From Massilia frigida (lineage in GTDB: Bacteria; Pseudomonadota; Gammaproteobacteria; Burkholderiales; Burkholderiaceae_D), in assembly GCF_011682175.1 (NCBI RefSeq), contig NZ_WHJG01000001.1:62001-126000 (forward strand): a DNA stretch of 64,000 nt. Reading direction: 5' to 3'. The notes below the pieces were generated by a model. It made no database searches and was not told the DNA's origin. It saw only the letters and a program-made list of their open reading frames with translations. Shown one piece after another: positions 1 to 9,141 of this stretch. Each line of letters starts with the position of its first letter. Positions within the stretch are counted from its first letter, which is position 1. A program made the position numbers and the translations under genes.

Positions 1-121
1 CGGCGCGCGGCAGGAAGCGCGCCGTGGCCAGCGGCTCCTGGCGGATGCGCTGGCGCCGCTGGCGATGCCACAGCACCGGCAGCGCCAACAGGGCCAATCC
101 CAGCCACCACAGGGCGTTCAT
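1..121 (-). CDS. BatA-like N-terminal membrane domain protein, partial (3' end outside window)
   Basis: Only the first 40 codons are inside the window. The start ATG at 121 overlaps the stop of the upstream DUF58 gene (ATGA), so the two are translationally coupled. The visible N-terminus is a hydrophobic helix (ALWWLGLALLALPVLWHRQR) followed by a very basic stretch. This is the usual beginning of BatA/aerotolerance-type proteins, which sit in the inner membrane and are encoded after MoxR and DUF58 genes. The family call rests on this short N-terminus and on operon order (DUF4159, MoxR, DUF58, BatA), so the remainder of the protein could differ. Confidence 0.6.
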   Translation of the reverse strand, partial: MNALWWLGLALLALPVLWHRQRRQRIRQEPLATARFLPRA

Positions 122-1005
122 GCGCGTCCGCCCTGGCGCAGCCACGCGCGCAGCACGGCGGGCAGCGCTTGCTCGATGCACGCGGCCAGCGCCGGGATAT
201 CGTTGCGGCGGCACTGCGCCAGCATGCGGGCGAAGTGTTCGTCGCGGTTCTTGCGGTATACGCCGACCGTGTCGGGCGCGAAGCGGAATACGCCGTCGGC
301 GTTTTCGGGATCGCGGTACGTGGTCTCTGGAGGAAAGCTGGCATCGCACTCGGCGCGGGTTTGCAGGCAAAGCAGACGCACGTCGTGGCGCATGCGGCGC
401 AGGCGCAGCAGCGCCTCGGCCTGGCCGGACGGCCAGTCGAGAAAGTCGCTGGCGGCGAACACCAGGCTGGGTGCGCGCACGAACGGCATGCTGGCGCGCA
501 GGGTTTCGCTGTCTGGCAGGGCACCGCCGGCTTGCGCGCGCTGCAATTGCGCCAGCACGCGCTGCATCTGGCGTGGCCCGCGCGCGGCGGGGGTGAACTG
601 CACGCGCTCCCCGCTGCAGATGACCAGGCCGAAGGCGTCGCCCTGGCGCTGGGCGATGGCGGCGATGCAGGCCAGGATGGTGCGCGCGTACCACAGCTTG
701 TCGAGCCCCGACACACCGCTGCGGCTCGGTTCCGCCATCGATGCGGTGGCGTCGAGCCAGAGCCAGACGGCCACGTGGCTGTCGCGCTCCGCTTCGCGCA
801 CATAGTAACGGTCGGCGCGCGCCAGCAGCTTCCAGTCGACGCGGCGCCATTCGTCACCGGGAGCGTAGGCGCGGTACTCGGAAAATTCGACGCCGGCGCC
901 GCGCTCGCGGCCCGCATGGATGCCGTGACCGAGCCCCGCCAGCACATGGCGGATGATCAGGTTCAGGTCATTGGTGTGCGCGAGCAGCGCGGACGTCGAC
1001 AGCAT
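118..1005 (-). CDS. DUF58 domain-containing protein
   Basis: About 295 residues from the ATG at 1005 (MLSTSALLAHTNDLNLIIRH). An in-frame upstream ATG at 1065 lies inside the MoxR gene and is less likely. Family features are the segment GRERGAGVEFSEYRAYAPGD followed by EWRRVDWKLLARADRYYVRE, which is the DUF58 hallmark, and a VWA-like fold after it (LWLDATASMAEPS) whose DxTxS resembles a MIDAS metal site. DUF58 proteins act with MoxR AAA+ ATPases, probably in assembly or maturation of envelope proteins; the biochemical role is not established. The gene begins 8 nt after the MoxR stop and overlaps the following BatA-like gene by 4 nt. Confidence 0.9.
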   Translation of the reverse strand: MLSTSALLAHTNDLNLIIRHVLAGLGHGIHAGRERGAGVEFSEYRAYAPGDEWRRVDWKLLARADRYYVREAERDSHVAVWLWLDATASMAEPSRSGVSGLDKLWYARTILACIAAIAQRQGDAFGLVICSGERVQFTPAARGPRQMQRVLAQLQRAQAGGALPDSETLRASMPFVRAPSLVFAASDFLDWPSGQAEALLRLRRMRHDVRLLCLQTRAECDASFPPETTYRDPENADGVFRFAPDTVGVYRKNRDEHFARMLAQCRRNDIPALAACIEQALPAVLRAWLRQGGRA

Positions 1006-1012
1006 GCGATGG

Positions 1013-2023
<1,011 letters not shown>

Positions 2024-2025
2024 TA

Positions 2026-2646
2026 TCAGGCTCCCAAAGCATACTGAATAATATTGACCGCAAAGCGGGTGTTGTCGACGACCAGCCAGCGCTTGTTGCG
2101 GAAGTCGTAATCCCACTCGCAGCCATAGTCCTTGTTCGAATACAGCACCCGCACGCGCCCATTGATTTCGATCGCCTTGAGGTAATCGTGAACCAGGTCG
2201 TCGCCCCAGCCATTGAGCTCATTGCCCGTGTTGGGCGGGCCGTCGAACTGGAAGAAGCTCGAATACACCGGGTGCGTGTTGGGGATCTTTTTCAACGCCC
2301 TGGGGCCGAAAATGCGTGCCAGTTCCGCCTCGAAGGACTTGGCGAACAGGCCATCGATGTCGTGGTTGCAGTCGTCCACGAACACAAAACCGCCGCCGCG
2401 CACGTAGCGCTCGAAATTCTTGCGCTCGGCGGGCGTGAACTGCACCAGTTTGTGCCCCGCCAGGTAGCAGAAGGGCGATTCGAGCATCTTCGCATCCGAC
2501 AGCGGGATCACGCGCTCCACCGGGTCGACGCGCAGCGTGGTGTACTCCACCAGCGAATTGAGCACGTTGCTGGGCATGCGGATGTCCACGTCCCAGTCGC
2601 CCGACTCGTACATCAGGCGCGTGAAGTAGAAATCGTAGCTGCGCAT
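2026..2646 (-). CDS. DUF4159 domain-containing protein
   Basis: 206 residues, beginning MRSYDFYFTRLMYESGDWDV. The N-terminal FYFTRLMYESGDWDVD and the central GGGFVFVDDCNHDIDGLFA match the DUF4159 pattern, a flavodoxin/glutamine-amidotransferase-like fold often encoded with MoxR, DUF58 and BatA genes. No signal peptide or transmembrane helix is visible, whereas many DUF4159 proteins are exported; this one may act in the cytoplasm or be a short version. It lies 9 nt after the TldE-like gene and directly before MoxR, so it belongs to the same transcript. Function of the family is unknown. Confidence 0.85.
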   Translation of the reverse strand: MRSYDFYFTRLMYESGDWDVDIRMPSNVLNSLVEYTTLRVDPVERVIPLSDAKMLESPFCYLAGHKLVQFTPAERKNFERYVRGGGFVFVDDCNHDIDGLFAKSFEAELARIFGPRALKKIPNTHPVYSSFFQFDGPPNTGNELNGWGDDLVHDYLKAIEINGRVRVLYSNKDYGCEWDYDFRNKRWLVVDNTRFAVNIIQYALGA

Positions 2647-2655
2647 CGGCCTTGC

Positions 2656-3993
2656 CTACACCGCGTCCGACAGCGACGTGAAGTTGAAGTCGCGGATCTT
2701 CATCGGCGGGATCACCATCTGGAAGTTCACTTCATCGCCGCCGATGATCTGCGGCTTGCCCAGTTCATCGAGGTTGTTAAGCATCGACACCGGACTTTCG
2801 TTGAAACGGAAGTTCTTGACCGGATGCTTGATCTTGCCGTTTTCGACGTAGAAGGTGCCGTCGCGCGTGAGCCCCGTCAGCAGCAGCGATTGCGGATCGA
2901 CCTCGCGGATATACCAGGTGCGGGTGACGACAATGCCCTTCTTGGTCGAGGCGATCATTTCGTCGAGCGATTTGGTGCCCCCCGCCATGATCATATTGCC
3001 ATGGCGGCCGCTCGCCCTGACCTTTTGCTTGCTGGCCCAGAACAGCGAGTAATCGAGCGAGACGATCTTGCCGTTCCTGATGATGTCGGTGCGCTCGCGC
3101 GGCAGCATCGAGACCGTGTCCCACGGGCGCACCGGCACGTCCTTGTCCCACGGGTCGGCCCAGATGTTGACCTGCTCGTCGAACAGCTTCTCGCCCAATC
3201 GGTTGCCGCCGCCTTTTTTCGACAGGAAGCTGCGGCCTTCGTCGGCGCGGCGCGCGTCAAACGCGCCGAACATGCGCCCGATCAGTTCCGACGTGGCGGC
3301 CGGCTCCAGGATCACCGTGTAGCGGCCAGGTTCGAGCGCCTTGGCGTCAACCGAACGCAGCGCCTTTTCGATGGCCACGTTCGAGGCTTCGCGGGCGTCG
3401 AAATTGCGCACGTCGTTGGCCGAGCGGGTCACCCAGCCCGAACCGCGTCCGTCTTCCGTGCGCGCGGTGCAGGTGAAGCTGACGTTGGTGAATTCGTGGT
3501 GGCCGAACACGCCGTTCGAGTTGGCGATGGTCTCGAAGCCCGTGTTATCGACAAAGAAGCCGGCCGTCACCAGCTTGTTCTTGCGCCCCGCCAGGATGCT
3601 GTGCGAGGCCACGTCGGCGCGGAAGTCAGGATCGATGGCGGCGGTGTCGCGGGCAAAAGCGCTCGACGCCTTGTATTGCTGCTTCCCGACCGCCGCCATG
3701 AATTCCGGATTTTCGGGCGCCAGGCGGGCCACGTCTTCGGCGCGGCGCACGGCTTTTTCGAGCGACTTGTCGTCGAACTCATTGATCGAGGCGGTGCCCT
3801 GGCGCTTGCCGAAAGCGACGCTGACGGTCAGCTGCATGTTTTCGTTCAGTCCAGCGGTCGACACGCTGTTCTGCGCATAGCGGATATTGCCGGTGCGGGC
3901 GCCGTTGATCACCACGCGGCATTCGTCGGCCTTGGAAAATCCGAGCACGCGGTCGCAGATGCGTTTTGCTTCTTCCTGGTTCAGCTGTTTCAT
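2656..3993 (-). CDS. TldE/PmbA-like metalloprotease partner, copy 1
   Basis: 445 residues starting MKQLNQEEAKRICDRVLGFS; an AGGA motif lies 9 nt upstream. It has the PmbA/TldD fold features: NIRYAQNSVSTAG near the N-terminus, DGRGSGWVTRSANDV, PGRYTVILEPAATSELIG, and a C-terminal TGLTRDGTFYVENGKIKHPV. There is no HExxxH motif, which is expected for the TldE (PmbA) non-catalytic partner of the TldD/TldE heterodimer; the catalytic HExxxH is in the gene just upstream (12-nt gap). No signal peptide is present although its partner carries a Tat signal. Clearly paralogous to the 445-residue product at 5775-7112. TldD/E complexes degrade unstructured peptides. Confidence 0.9.
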   Translation of the reverse strand: MKQLNQEEAKRICDRVLGFSKADECRVVINGARTGNIRYAQNSVSTAGLNENMQLTVSVAFGKRQGTASINEFDDKSLEKAVRRAEDVARLAPENPEFMAAVGKQQYKASSAFARDTAAIDPDFRADVASHSILAGRKNKLVTAGFFVDNTGFETIANSNGVFGHHEFTNVSFTCTARTEDGRGSGWVTRSANDVRNFDAREASNVAIEKALRSVDAKALEPGRYTVILEPAATSELIGRMFGAFDARRADEGRSFLSKKGGGNRLGEKLFDEQVNIWADPWDKDVPVRPWDTVSMLPRERTDIIRNGKIVSLDYSLFWASKQKVRASGRHGNMIMAGGTKSLDEMIASTKKGIVVTRTWYIREVDPQSLLLTGLTRDGTFYVENGKIKHPVKNFRFNESPVSMLNNLDELGKPQIIGGDEVNFQMVIPPMKIRDFNFTSLSDAV

Positions 3994-4005
3994 TACGCGT
4001 TTTCC

Positions 4006-5643
4006 TTAGCCGATTTTGCGGGCGGTGTTGATGACGTTGATGCCATTGAAGCGGGTGGTGCTTGATCCGTGCGATACCGCGCTGACCTGGCTGGGTTGCC
4101 CTTTGCCGTCGAAGAAGGAGCCGCCCATGCGCCAGTCGCGCTGGTCGCAGATGGCGCTGCACGCGTTCCAGAATTCCTGGGTGTTCGACTGGTAGGCCAC
4201 GTCTTCCAGAGGGCCGGTGATCTTGCCGTTCTTGATCTCGAAGTACAGCTGGCCGCCAAACTGGAAGTTGTAGCGCTGCTGGTCGATCGAATACGAGCCG
4301 CGTCCGAGGATGTAGATGCCCTTCTTGACGTCCTTGACCATCTCGTCGGGGCTCAAGCGCTCCTTGCCGGCGGCGAGCGAGATGTTGGGCATGCGCTGGA
4401 ATTGCACACTGTTCCAGCTGTCCGCGTACGAGCAGCCGTGCGACTCTTTCTCGCCGATGATGTGGGCCTGGTCGCGCGTGGCCTGGTAGTTCACCAGCAC
4501 GCCGTCCTTGATGATGTCCCAGCGCTTGGCCGGCACGCCTTCATCGTCGTAGCCCACCGCGCCGAGCGAACCCGGTTCGTTCTTGTCGGCGATGAAGTTG
4601 ACGCGGTCGGCGCCGAACTTGAATTTCCTGGTCTGCCATTTATCGAGCGTGGCGAAGCTGGTGCCGGCGTAGTTGGCTTCGTAGCCGAGCACGCGGTCCA
4701 GTTCCGTCGGATGGCCGACCGACTCGTGGATGGTCAGGAACAGGTGTTCCGGCGAGAGCACCAGGTCGTACTTGCCCGGTTCGACGGTCTTGGCGGAGAG
4801 TTTTTCGCGTGCCTGGCGGCCGGCGGCGCGCGCGTCTTCCACGATGTCGTACGACTTGGTGTAGAGCGTGGCGACGCCGCCGGCGGCCTGGATCTTGTCG
4901 GCCGGGCGGGCATCGAAGTATTCGTAGCCCATGCCGGCCGGCGCGGCCAGGCTGTCGCGCGTGCGGAACCTGTTGCTGGCCTTGTCGACGGCGGTGGCGG
5001 TCAAAGGTGCCCACAGGCGGTGGATGTCCTGATCGATGTAGGAGCCGTCGGTGGAGGCGAAGTATTTTTGCTGGTTGACCTGGAACAGGGTCGAGGTCAT
5101 GAAACTGGCGCCGGCGTCCAGGCCCGCCTTGTTGGCCGCGATCAGCATGTCGGCCTTGTCCTTGAAGGGCACCGTGCGCCAGTCGCGCGTGAACGGCGTG
5201 GCCCACGCCACGTCGCCCACGCCCTTGAGCGGCGCCATGCGCAGCGGCTCGCTTTGCAGTTTGCTGTTGGCGCGCGCAATCGCCACGGCCTGGCGCGCGG
5301 CGCCGGCGATGCTGTCGAGCGAGATGTCGTTGGTCGAGGCGAAGCCGTAGGCGCCGTTGGCGATCACGCGCACGCCCACGCCGGACGATTCGGTGTTGAC
5401 GATGTTCTCCACGCTCAGGTCGCGCGTGGTGATGAACTGGTTCAGGTAGCGGCCGATGCGCACGTCGCAGTAGCTCGCACCGGCCTTGGTGGCGGCGTTC
5501 ATCGCGGCGTCGGCCAGCGACTTTTTGAACGCGATGGCGACCGGGTTCATTAATTCTTCAGCCGCGATGGCGTTGCCGAAGACGGGAACCAGGATGGCGC
5601 CGGCGGCGCCGCTGCTGATCTTGAGGAAGGTGCGTCGTTCCAC
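4006..5643 (-). CDS. Tat-exported TldD-like metalloprotease, copy 1
   Basis: Catalytic subunit type of the TldD/TldE protease, 545 residues from the GTG at 5643. That start has AGGAG six bases upstream and matches the start of the paralogue at 8765; an ATG at 5667 lies in repeat DNA and is unlikely. The N-terminus reads ERRTFLKISSGAAGAILVP and then VFGNAIAAEEL: a twin-arginine motif, hydrophobic stretch and AxA-like cleavage region, so export by Tat is predicted. The metal-binding HExxxH is HESVGH at residues 306-311, within IHESVGHPTELDRVLGYEA. The cytoplasmic E. coli TldD has no signal, so these are secreted relatives. Its TldE-like partner follows after 12 nt. Confidence 0.92.
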   Translation of the reverse strand: MERRTFLKISSGAAGAILVPVFGNAIAAEELMNPVAIAFKKSLADAAMNAATKAGASYCDVRIGRYLNQFITTRDLSVENIVNTESSGVGVRVIANGAYGFASTNDISLDSIAGAARQAVAIARANSKLQSEPLRMAPLKGVGDVAWATPFTRDWRTVPFKDKADMLIAANKAGLDAGASFMTSTLFQVNQQKYFASTDGSYIDQDIHRLWAPLTATAVDKASNRFRTRDSLAAPAGMGYEYFDARPADKIQAAGGVATLYTKSYDIVEDARAAGRQAREKLSAKTVEPGKYDLVLSPEHLFLTIHESVGHPTELDRVLGYEANYAGTSFATLDKWQTRKFKFGADRVNFIADKNEPGSLGAVGYDDEGVPAKRWDIIKDGVLVNYQATRDQAHIIGEKESHGCSYADSWNSVQFQRMPNISLAAGKERLSPDEMVKDVKKGIYILGRGSYSIDQQRYNFQFGGQLYFEIKNGKITGPLEDVAYQSNTQEFWNACSAICDQRDWRMGGSFFDGKGQPSQVSAVSHGSSTTRFNGINVINTARKIG

Positions 5644-5667
5644 TATGTACTCCTGCTTGCGCCCCAT

Positions 5668-5764
5668 CGTTCCCGCGCAGGCGGGAACCCAATTTGCACG
5701 CGGACCGGTAGATGCGGCACGTACTTGGGTTCCCGCCGAGTGCCGCCTTGGCGCGGGAACGACG
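5668..5764 (+). repeat. Bipartite REP-like hairpin element, copy 1
   Basis: Two palindromes separated by about 40 nt. The left hairpin is GTTCCCGC (5669-5676) / GCGGGAAC (5681-5688) with a GCAG loop. The right one is GTTCCCGC (5729-5736) / GCGGGAAC (5753-5760) around GAGTGCCGCCTTG. The same right half occurs at 60903-60936 in inverted orientation, and the whole bipartite design recurs at 49137-49234. It occupies the spacer between the two TldD/TldE pairs, where it may limit transcription or mark the duplication junction. Confidence 0.8.
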
Positions 5765-5774
5765 AAGGTGACGG

Positions 5775-7112
5775 TTAAACCGCGTCCGACAAGGACGTGA
5801 AGTTGAAATCCCTGACCTTCATCGGCGGAATCAGCATCGAATACGGCACTTCATCGCCCGCGATCACCTGCGGCTTGCCGATCGCCTCGATATTGTTCAA
5901 CATCGTCACCGGGCTTTCGTTGAAGCGGAAATTCTTGATCGGATGCTTGATCTTGCCATTCTCGATGTAGAACGTACCATCGCGCGTCAACCCGGTCAGC
6001 AGCACCGACTGCGGATCCACCTCGCGGATGTACCAGGTACGCGTGACCAGCACGCCCTTCTTGGTACCGGCGATCAGCTCCGCGGTCGATTTATCGGTCC
6101 CGCCCATGATCATATTCCCGGGCGCGCCAATGGCGCGCACGCCTTTCCTGTTCGCCCAGAACAGCGAATAATCGAGCGCCGACACCTTGCCATCCTTGAT
6201 CATGTTCATGCGCTCGCGCGCCAGCATGTTCGTTGCATCCCACGGCATCACCGGCACATCCTTGTCCCACGGGTCCGACCAGATATTGACCTGCGCATCG
6301 AACAGCTTGTCGCCCAGGCGCGTGCCGCCGCCCTTCTTCGACAAAAAGCTGCGCCCCTCGTCCGCCTGGCGCGCATCGAAACCACCCAGCATGAAACCGA
6401 TCAGGTCCGAGGTGGCGGCCGGCTCCAGGATCACCGTGTAGCGGCCAGGCTCCAGGGCCTTGGCCTCGACCGAACGCAGGGCTTTTTCGATCGCCACATC
6501 GGACGCCTCGCGCGCATCGAAGCGCGCCACGTCGGTGGCCGAGCGCTTGACCCAGCCCGACCCGCGCCCGTCTTCGGTGCGCACGGTGCAGGTGAAGTCG
6601 ATATTGGTCTCTTCCTGGTGCCCGAACACGCCGTTGGAATTGGCGACGGTCTGGAACGAGTGGTTGTCGGTGAAGAAGCCGGCGCAAACCAGCTTGTTCT
6701 TGCGGCTAGCCTCGATGCTGTAGGCCGCGGTCTGGGCACGGAACTCCGGATCGATGGCGGCGCTGGCGCGGCTGAACGTCTCCGACGCCTTGTACGCCTG
6801 CTTCGACACGGCCGCCATGAACTCCGGGTTTTCCGGCGCCAGGCGCGCCAGGTCCTCGGCGCGGCGCACGACTTTTTCGAGCGACTTGTCGTCGAATTCA
6901 TTGATGCTGGCGGTGCCCTGGCGCTTGCCGTACGCGACCTGCACTACCAGCGAGGCGTCATCCACCAGCCCCGCAGTGGACACGTTGTTGCGCGCATAGC
7001 GGATATTCCCCGTGCGCCCGCCCGTCACGCGCACGGTGCATTCGTCGGCCTTGGTGAGCGACATGATGCGGTCGGTGATGCGCTTGCTTTCTTCTTGAGT
7101 CAGAACTTTCAT
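5775..7112 (-). CDS. TldE/PmbA-like metalloprotease partner, copy 2
   Basis: 445 residues beginning MKVLTQEESKRITDRIMSLT, the same length as the product at 2656-3993 and alignable without obvious gaps. Shared landmarks include GKRQGTASINEFDDKSLEK, APENPEFMAAV, PGRYTVILEPAATSDLIG, the WDKDVPV segment and the C-terminal KVRDFNFTSLSDAV. It lacks HExxxH and a signal peptide, as expected for a TldE-type partner. It follows the second TldD-like gene by 15 nt. Differences between copies are scattered substitutions rather than indels, which suggests an older duplication under selection rather than a recent one. Confidence 0.9.
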   Translation of the reverse strand: MKVLTQEESKRITDRIMSLTKADECTVRVTGGRTGNIRYARNNVSTAGLVDDASLVVQVAYGKRQGTASINEFDDKSLEKVVRRAEDLARLAPENPEFMAAVSKQAYKASETFSRASAAIDPEFRAQTAAYSIEASRKNKLVCAGFFTDNHSFQTVANSNGVFGHQEETNIDFTCTVRTEDGRGSGWVKRSATDVARFDAREASDVAIEKALRSVEAKALEPGRYTVILEPAATSDLIGFMLGGFDARQADEGRSFLSKKGGGTRLGDKLFDAQVNIWSDPWDKDVPVMPWDATNMLARERMNMIKDGKVSALDYSLFWANRKGVRAIGAPGNMIMGGTDKSTAELIAGTKKGVLVTRTWYIREVDPQSVLLTGLTRDGTFYIENGKIKHPIKNFRFNESPVTMLNNIEAIGKPQVIAGDEVPYSMLIPPMKVRDFNFTSLSDAV

Positions 7113-7127
7113 ATGCGGTCCCCTGGC

Positions 7128-8765
7128 TTAGCCGATCTTGCGTGCGGTGTTGATGACGTTGATGCCGTTAAAGCGCGCCGTGCTCGACCCGTGCGACACC
7201 GTGCTGACCTGGCTAGGCTGGCCTTTGCCGTCGAAGAAGGAGCCACCCATGCGCCAGTCGCTCTCGTCGCAGATGGCGCTGCAGGCGTTCCAGAATTCCT
7301 GGGTGTTCGACTGGTAGGCCACGTCTTCCAGCGGCGCACCGATCTTGCCGTTGTTGATTTCGTAGAACAGCTGGCCGCCGAACTGGAAGTTGTAGCGCTG
7401 CTGGTCGATCGAGAACGAGCCCGCGCCAACGATATAGATGCCCTTCTTGACGTCCTTGACCATCTGGTCGGGCGTGAGCTTGGCTTTCCCCGACTGCAGC
7501 GAAATATTGGGCATGCGCTGGAACTGCACGCTGCTCCAGCTGTCGGCGTAGGAGCAGCCGTGCGACTCCTTTTCGCCGATGATGTGGGCCTGGTCGCGCG
7601 TGGCCTGGTAGTTGACCAGGATGCCGTCCTTGATGATGTCCCAGCGCTTGCACGCCACGCCTTCATCGTCGTAGCCGACCGCGCCCAGCGAACCTTGCGT
7701 GACCTTGTCGGCCACCATGTTGACGCGTTCGGAACCGTACTTGAATTTTTTGGTTTCCCACTTGTCGAGCGTGGCGAAGCTGGTGCCGGCAAAATTGGCC
7801 TCGTAGCCCAGCACGCGATCAAGTTCGGTCGGGTGGCCCACCGATTCGTGGATCGTCAGCCACAGGTGCTCGGGCGAGAGCACCAGATCGTATTTGCCCG
7901 GCACGACCGACTTGGCGGTCAGCTTTTCCTTGGCCTGGCGTCCGCAGGCGCGCGCGTCTTCGATCAGGTCATACGAATTCTTGTACAGGGTGCACACGCC
8001 GCCGGCGGCCTTTATCTTGTCATCAAAGCGCGCATCCAGGTATTCGTAGCCCATCCCGACCGGCGTGGACAAGCCCTGGCGCGAGCGGAATTTGTTGGTG
8101 GCCTTGTCGACGGCGGTGGCGAACACCGGCATCCACATGCGGTGCACGTCCTGGTCGATGTAGGAGCCGTCGGTCGAAGCGAAGTATTTTTGCTGGTTCA
8201 CCTGGAACATCAGCGACTGCATGAAGCTCGCGCCGCCGTCCATGCCGGCCTTGTTGGCGGCGATCAGCAGCTCGGCTTTTTCCTTGATGGGGACCGTGCG
8301 CCAATCCTTCTTGATCGGCGTGGCCCAGGCCACTTCGCCCACGCCCTTGACGCTTGCCAGGCGCACCGGTTCGGATTGCAGCTTGGCGTTGGCCTTGGCA
8401 ATGGCGACCGCCTGGCGCGCGGCGCCGGCCACCGCGTCGGGCGACATGTCGGAGGTGGCGGCGAAGCCGTAGGCGCCGTTGCACAGCACGCGCACGCCCA
8501 CGCCGGCCGATTCGGTATTGGTCACGCTTTCGACATTCAGGTCGCGCGTGGTGATGAACTGGTTCAGGTAGCGGCCGATGCGCACGTCGCAATAGCTGGC
8601 GCCGGCGCCGGTGGCGGCATTGAGGGCGATGTCCGCCAGGGTTTTCTTGAACTTTGCCGCGAGGGGATTGAGTAATTCTTCAGCGGCGATGGCGTTGCCG
8701 AAAACCGGCACCAGCATCGTGCCCAATGCAAGGCCGCTGATATTGAGAAAAGCACGTCGTTCCAT
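7128..8765 (-). CDS. Tat-exported TldD-like metalloprotease, copy 2
   Basis: 545 residues from ATG 8765, which has AGGAG six bases upstream; the in-frame ATG at 8780 is less well placed. The twin-arginine N-terminus is MERRAFLNISGLALGTMLVP followed by VFGNAIAAEEL, so Tat export is predicted. HESVGH is at residues 306-311, the same position as in copy 1. Other family landmarks are GVGVRVLCNGAYGFAATSD, ASTDGSYIDQDVHRMW and KESHGCSYADSWSSVQF. First gene of the minus-strand block, so the promoter for the whole set should lie in 8766-9141. Proposed role: exported peptidase subunit acting with the TldE-like product encoded 15 nt downstream. Confidence 0.92.
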   Translation of the reverse strand: MERRAFLNISGLALGTMLVPVFGNAIAAEELLNPLAAKFKKTLADIALNAATGAGASYCDVRIGRYLNQFITTRDLNVESVTNTESAGVGVRVLCNGAYGFAATSDMSPDAVAGAARQAVAIAKANAKLQSEPVRLASVKGVGEVAWATPIKKDWRTVPIKEKAELLIAANKAGMDGGASFMQSLMFQVNQQKYFASTDGSYIDQDVHRMWMPVFATAVDKATNKFRSRQGLSTPVGMGYEYLDARFDDKIKAAGGVCTLYKNSYDLIEDARACGRQAKEKLTAKSVVPGKYDLVLSPEHLWLTIHESVGHPTELDRVLGYEANFAGTSFATLDKWETKKFKYGSERVNMVADKVTQGSLGAVGYDDEGVACKRWDIIKDGILVNYQATRDQAHIIGEKESHGCSYADSWSSVQFQRMPNISLQSGKAKLTPDQMVKDVKKGIYIVGAGSFSIDQQRYNFQFGGQLFYEINNGKIGAPLEDVAYQSNTQEFWNACSAICDESDWRMGGSFFDGKGQPSQVSTVSHGSSTARFNGINVINTARKIG

Positions 8766-9141
8766 AGTATCTCCTAACACTCACCACGAAGGTAGCGGCC
8801 CGCAGGACTGAGCGCCCGCTCTTGTTTTACCGCTCACTGAACCATCTCAACTACTGATATGAATGAAAAAATCAGAAAGAACCATACCAGCAAAATGGCC
8901 AAAAGAATACGCAAAGATTGTGCCACTGGCTAAGTCCTTGATTCGGGAATCCGGGAGTGTCCGGCGGACGGTGTCCGCACCGTCCGAAGCGGTGTCCGCA
9001 CGCAGTGGCGGACAGTATGTACATATGAGATTCGGCTTGACCTTCAAGCGCGCATACTCGATCATCGCGCTAGCCGGCGATGCCGTATCGCCCGCAGCAG
9101 CTTTCCCCCGCAGTACACACCAATACCGGAGACGAAAACAC
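8766..9141. promoter_or_regulatory. Divergent intergenic region with repeated TGTCCG motifs
   Basis: A 376-nt divergent gap between the TldD/E block and the methyltransferase gene. Between about 8957 and 9015 it contains three TGTCCG hexamers (AGTGTCCGG, GGTGTCCGC twice) plus inverted copies (CGGACG, CGGACAG), giving overlapping dyads. Such spacing looks like a multi-site operator, but I cannot name the regulator. An open frame runs through 8863-9141 into the methyltransferase gene, but it is basic and low in coding character, so I treat it as non-coding. No clear terminator or RNA gene seen. Confidence 0.5.

Noticed and set aside
5943-8675. 910-codon plus-strand frame opposite the second TldD/TldE pair
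   Set aside because: Same shadow effect; a similar frame lies opposite the first pair because the two pairs are paralogous.
8863-9141. N-terminal extension of the methyltransferase frame starting at 8863
   Set aside because: Extension would bury a perfect signal peptide that begins at 9142, and the upstream segment carries repeated operator-like motifs.
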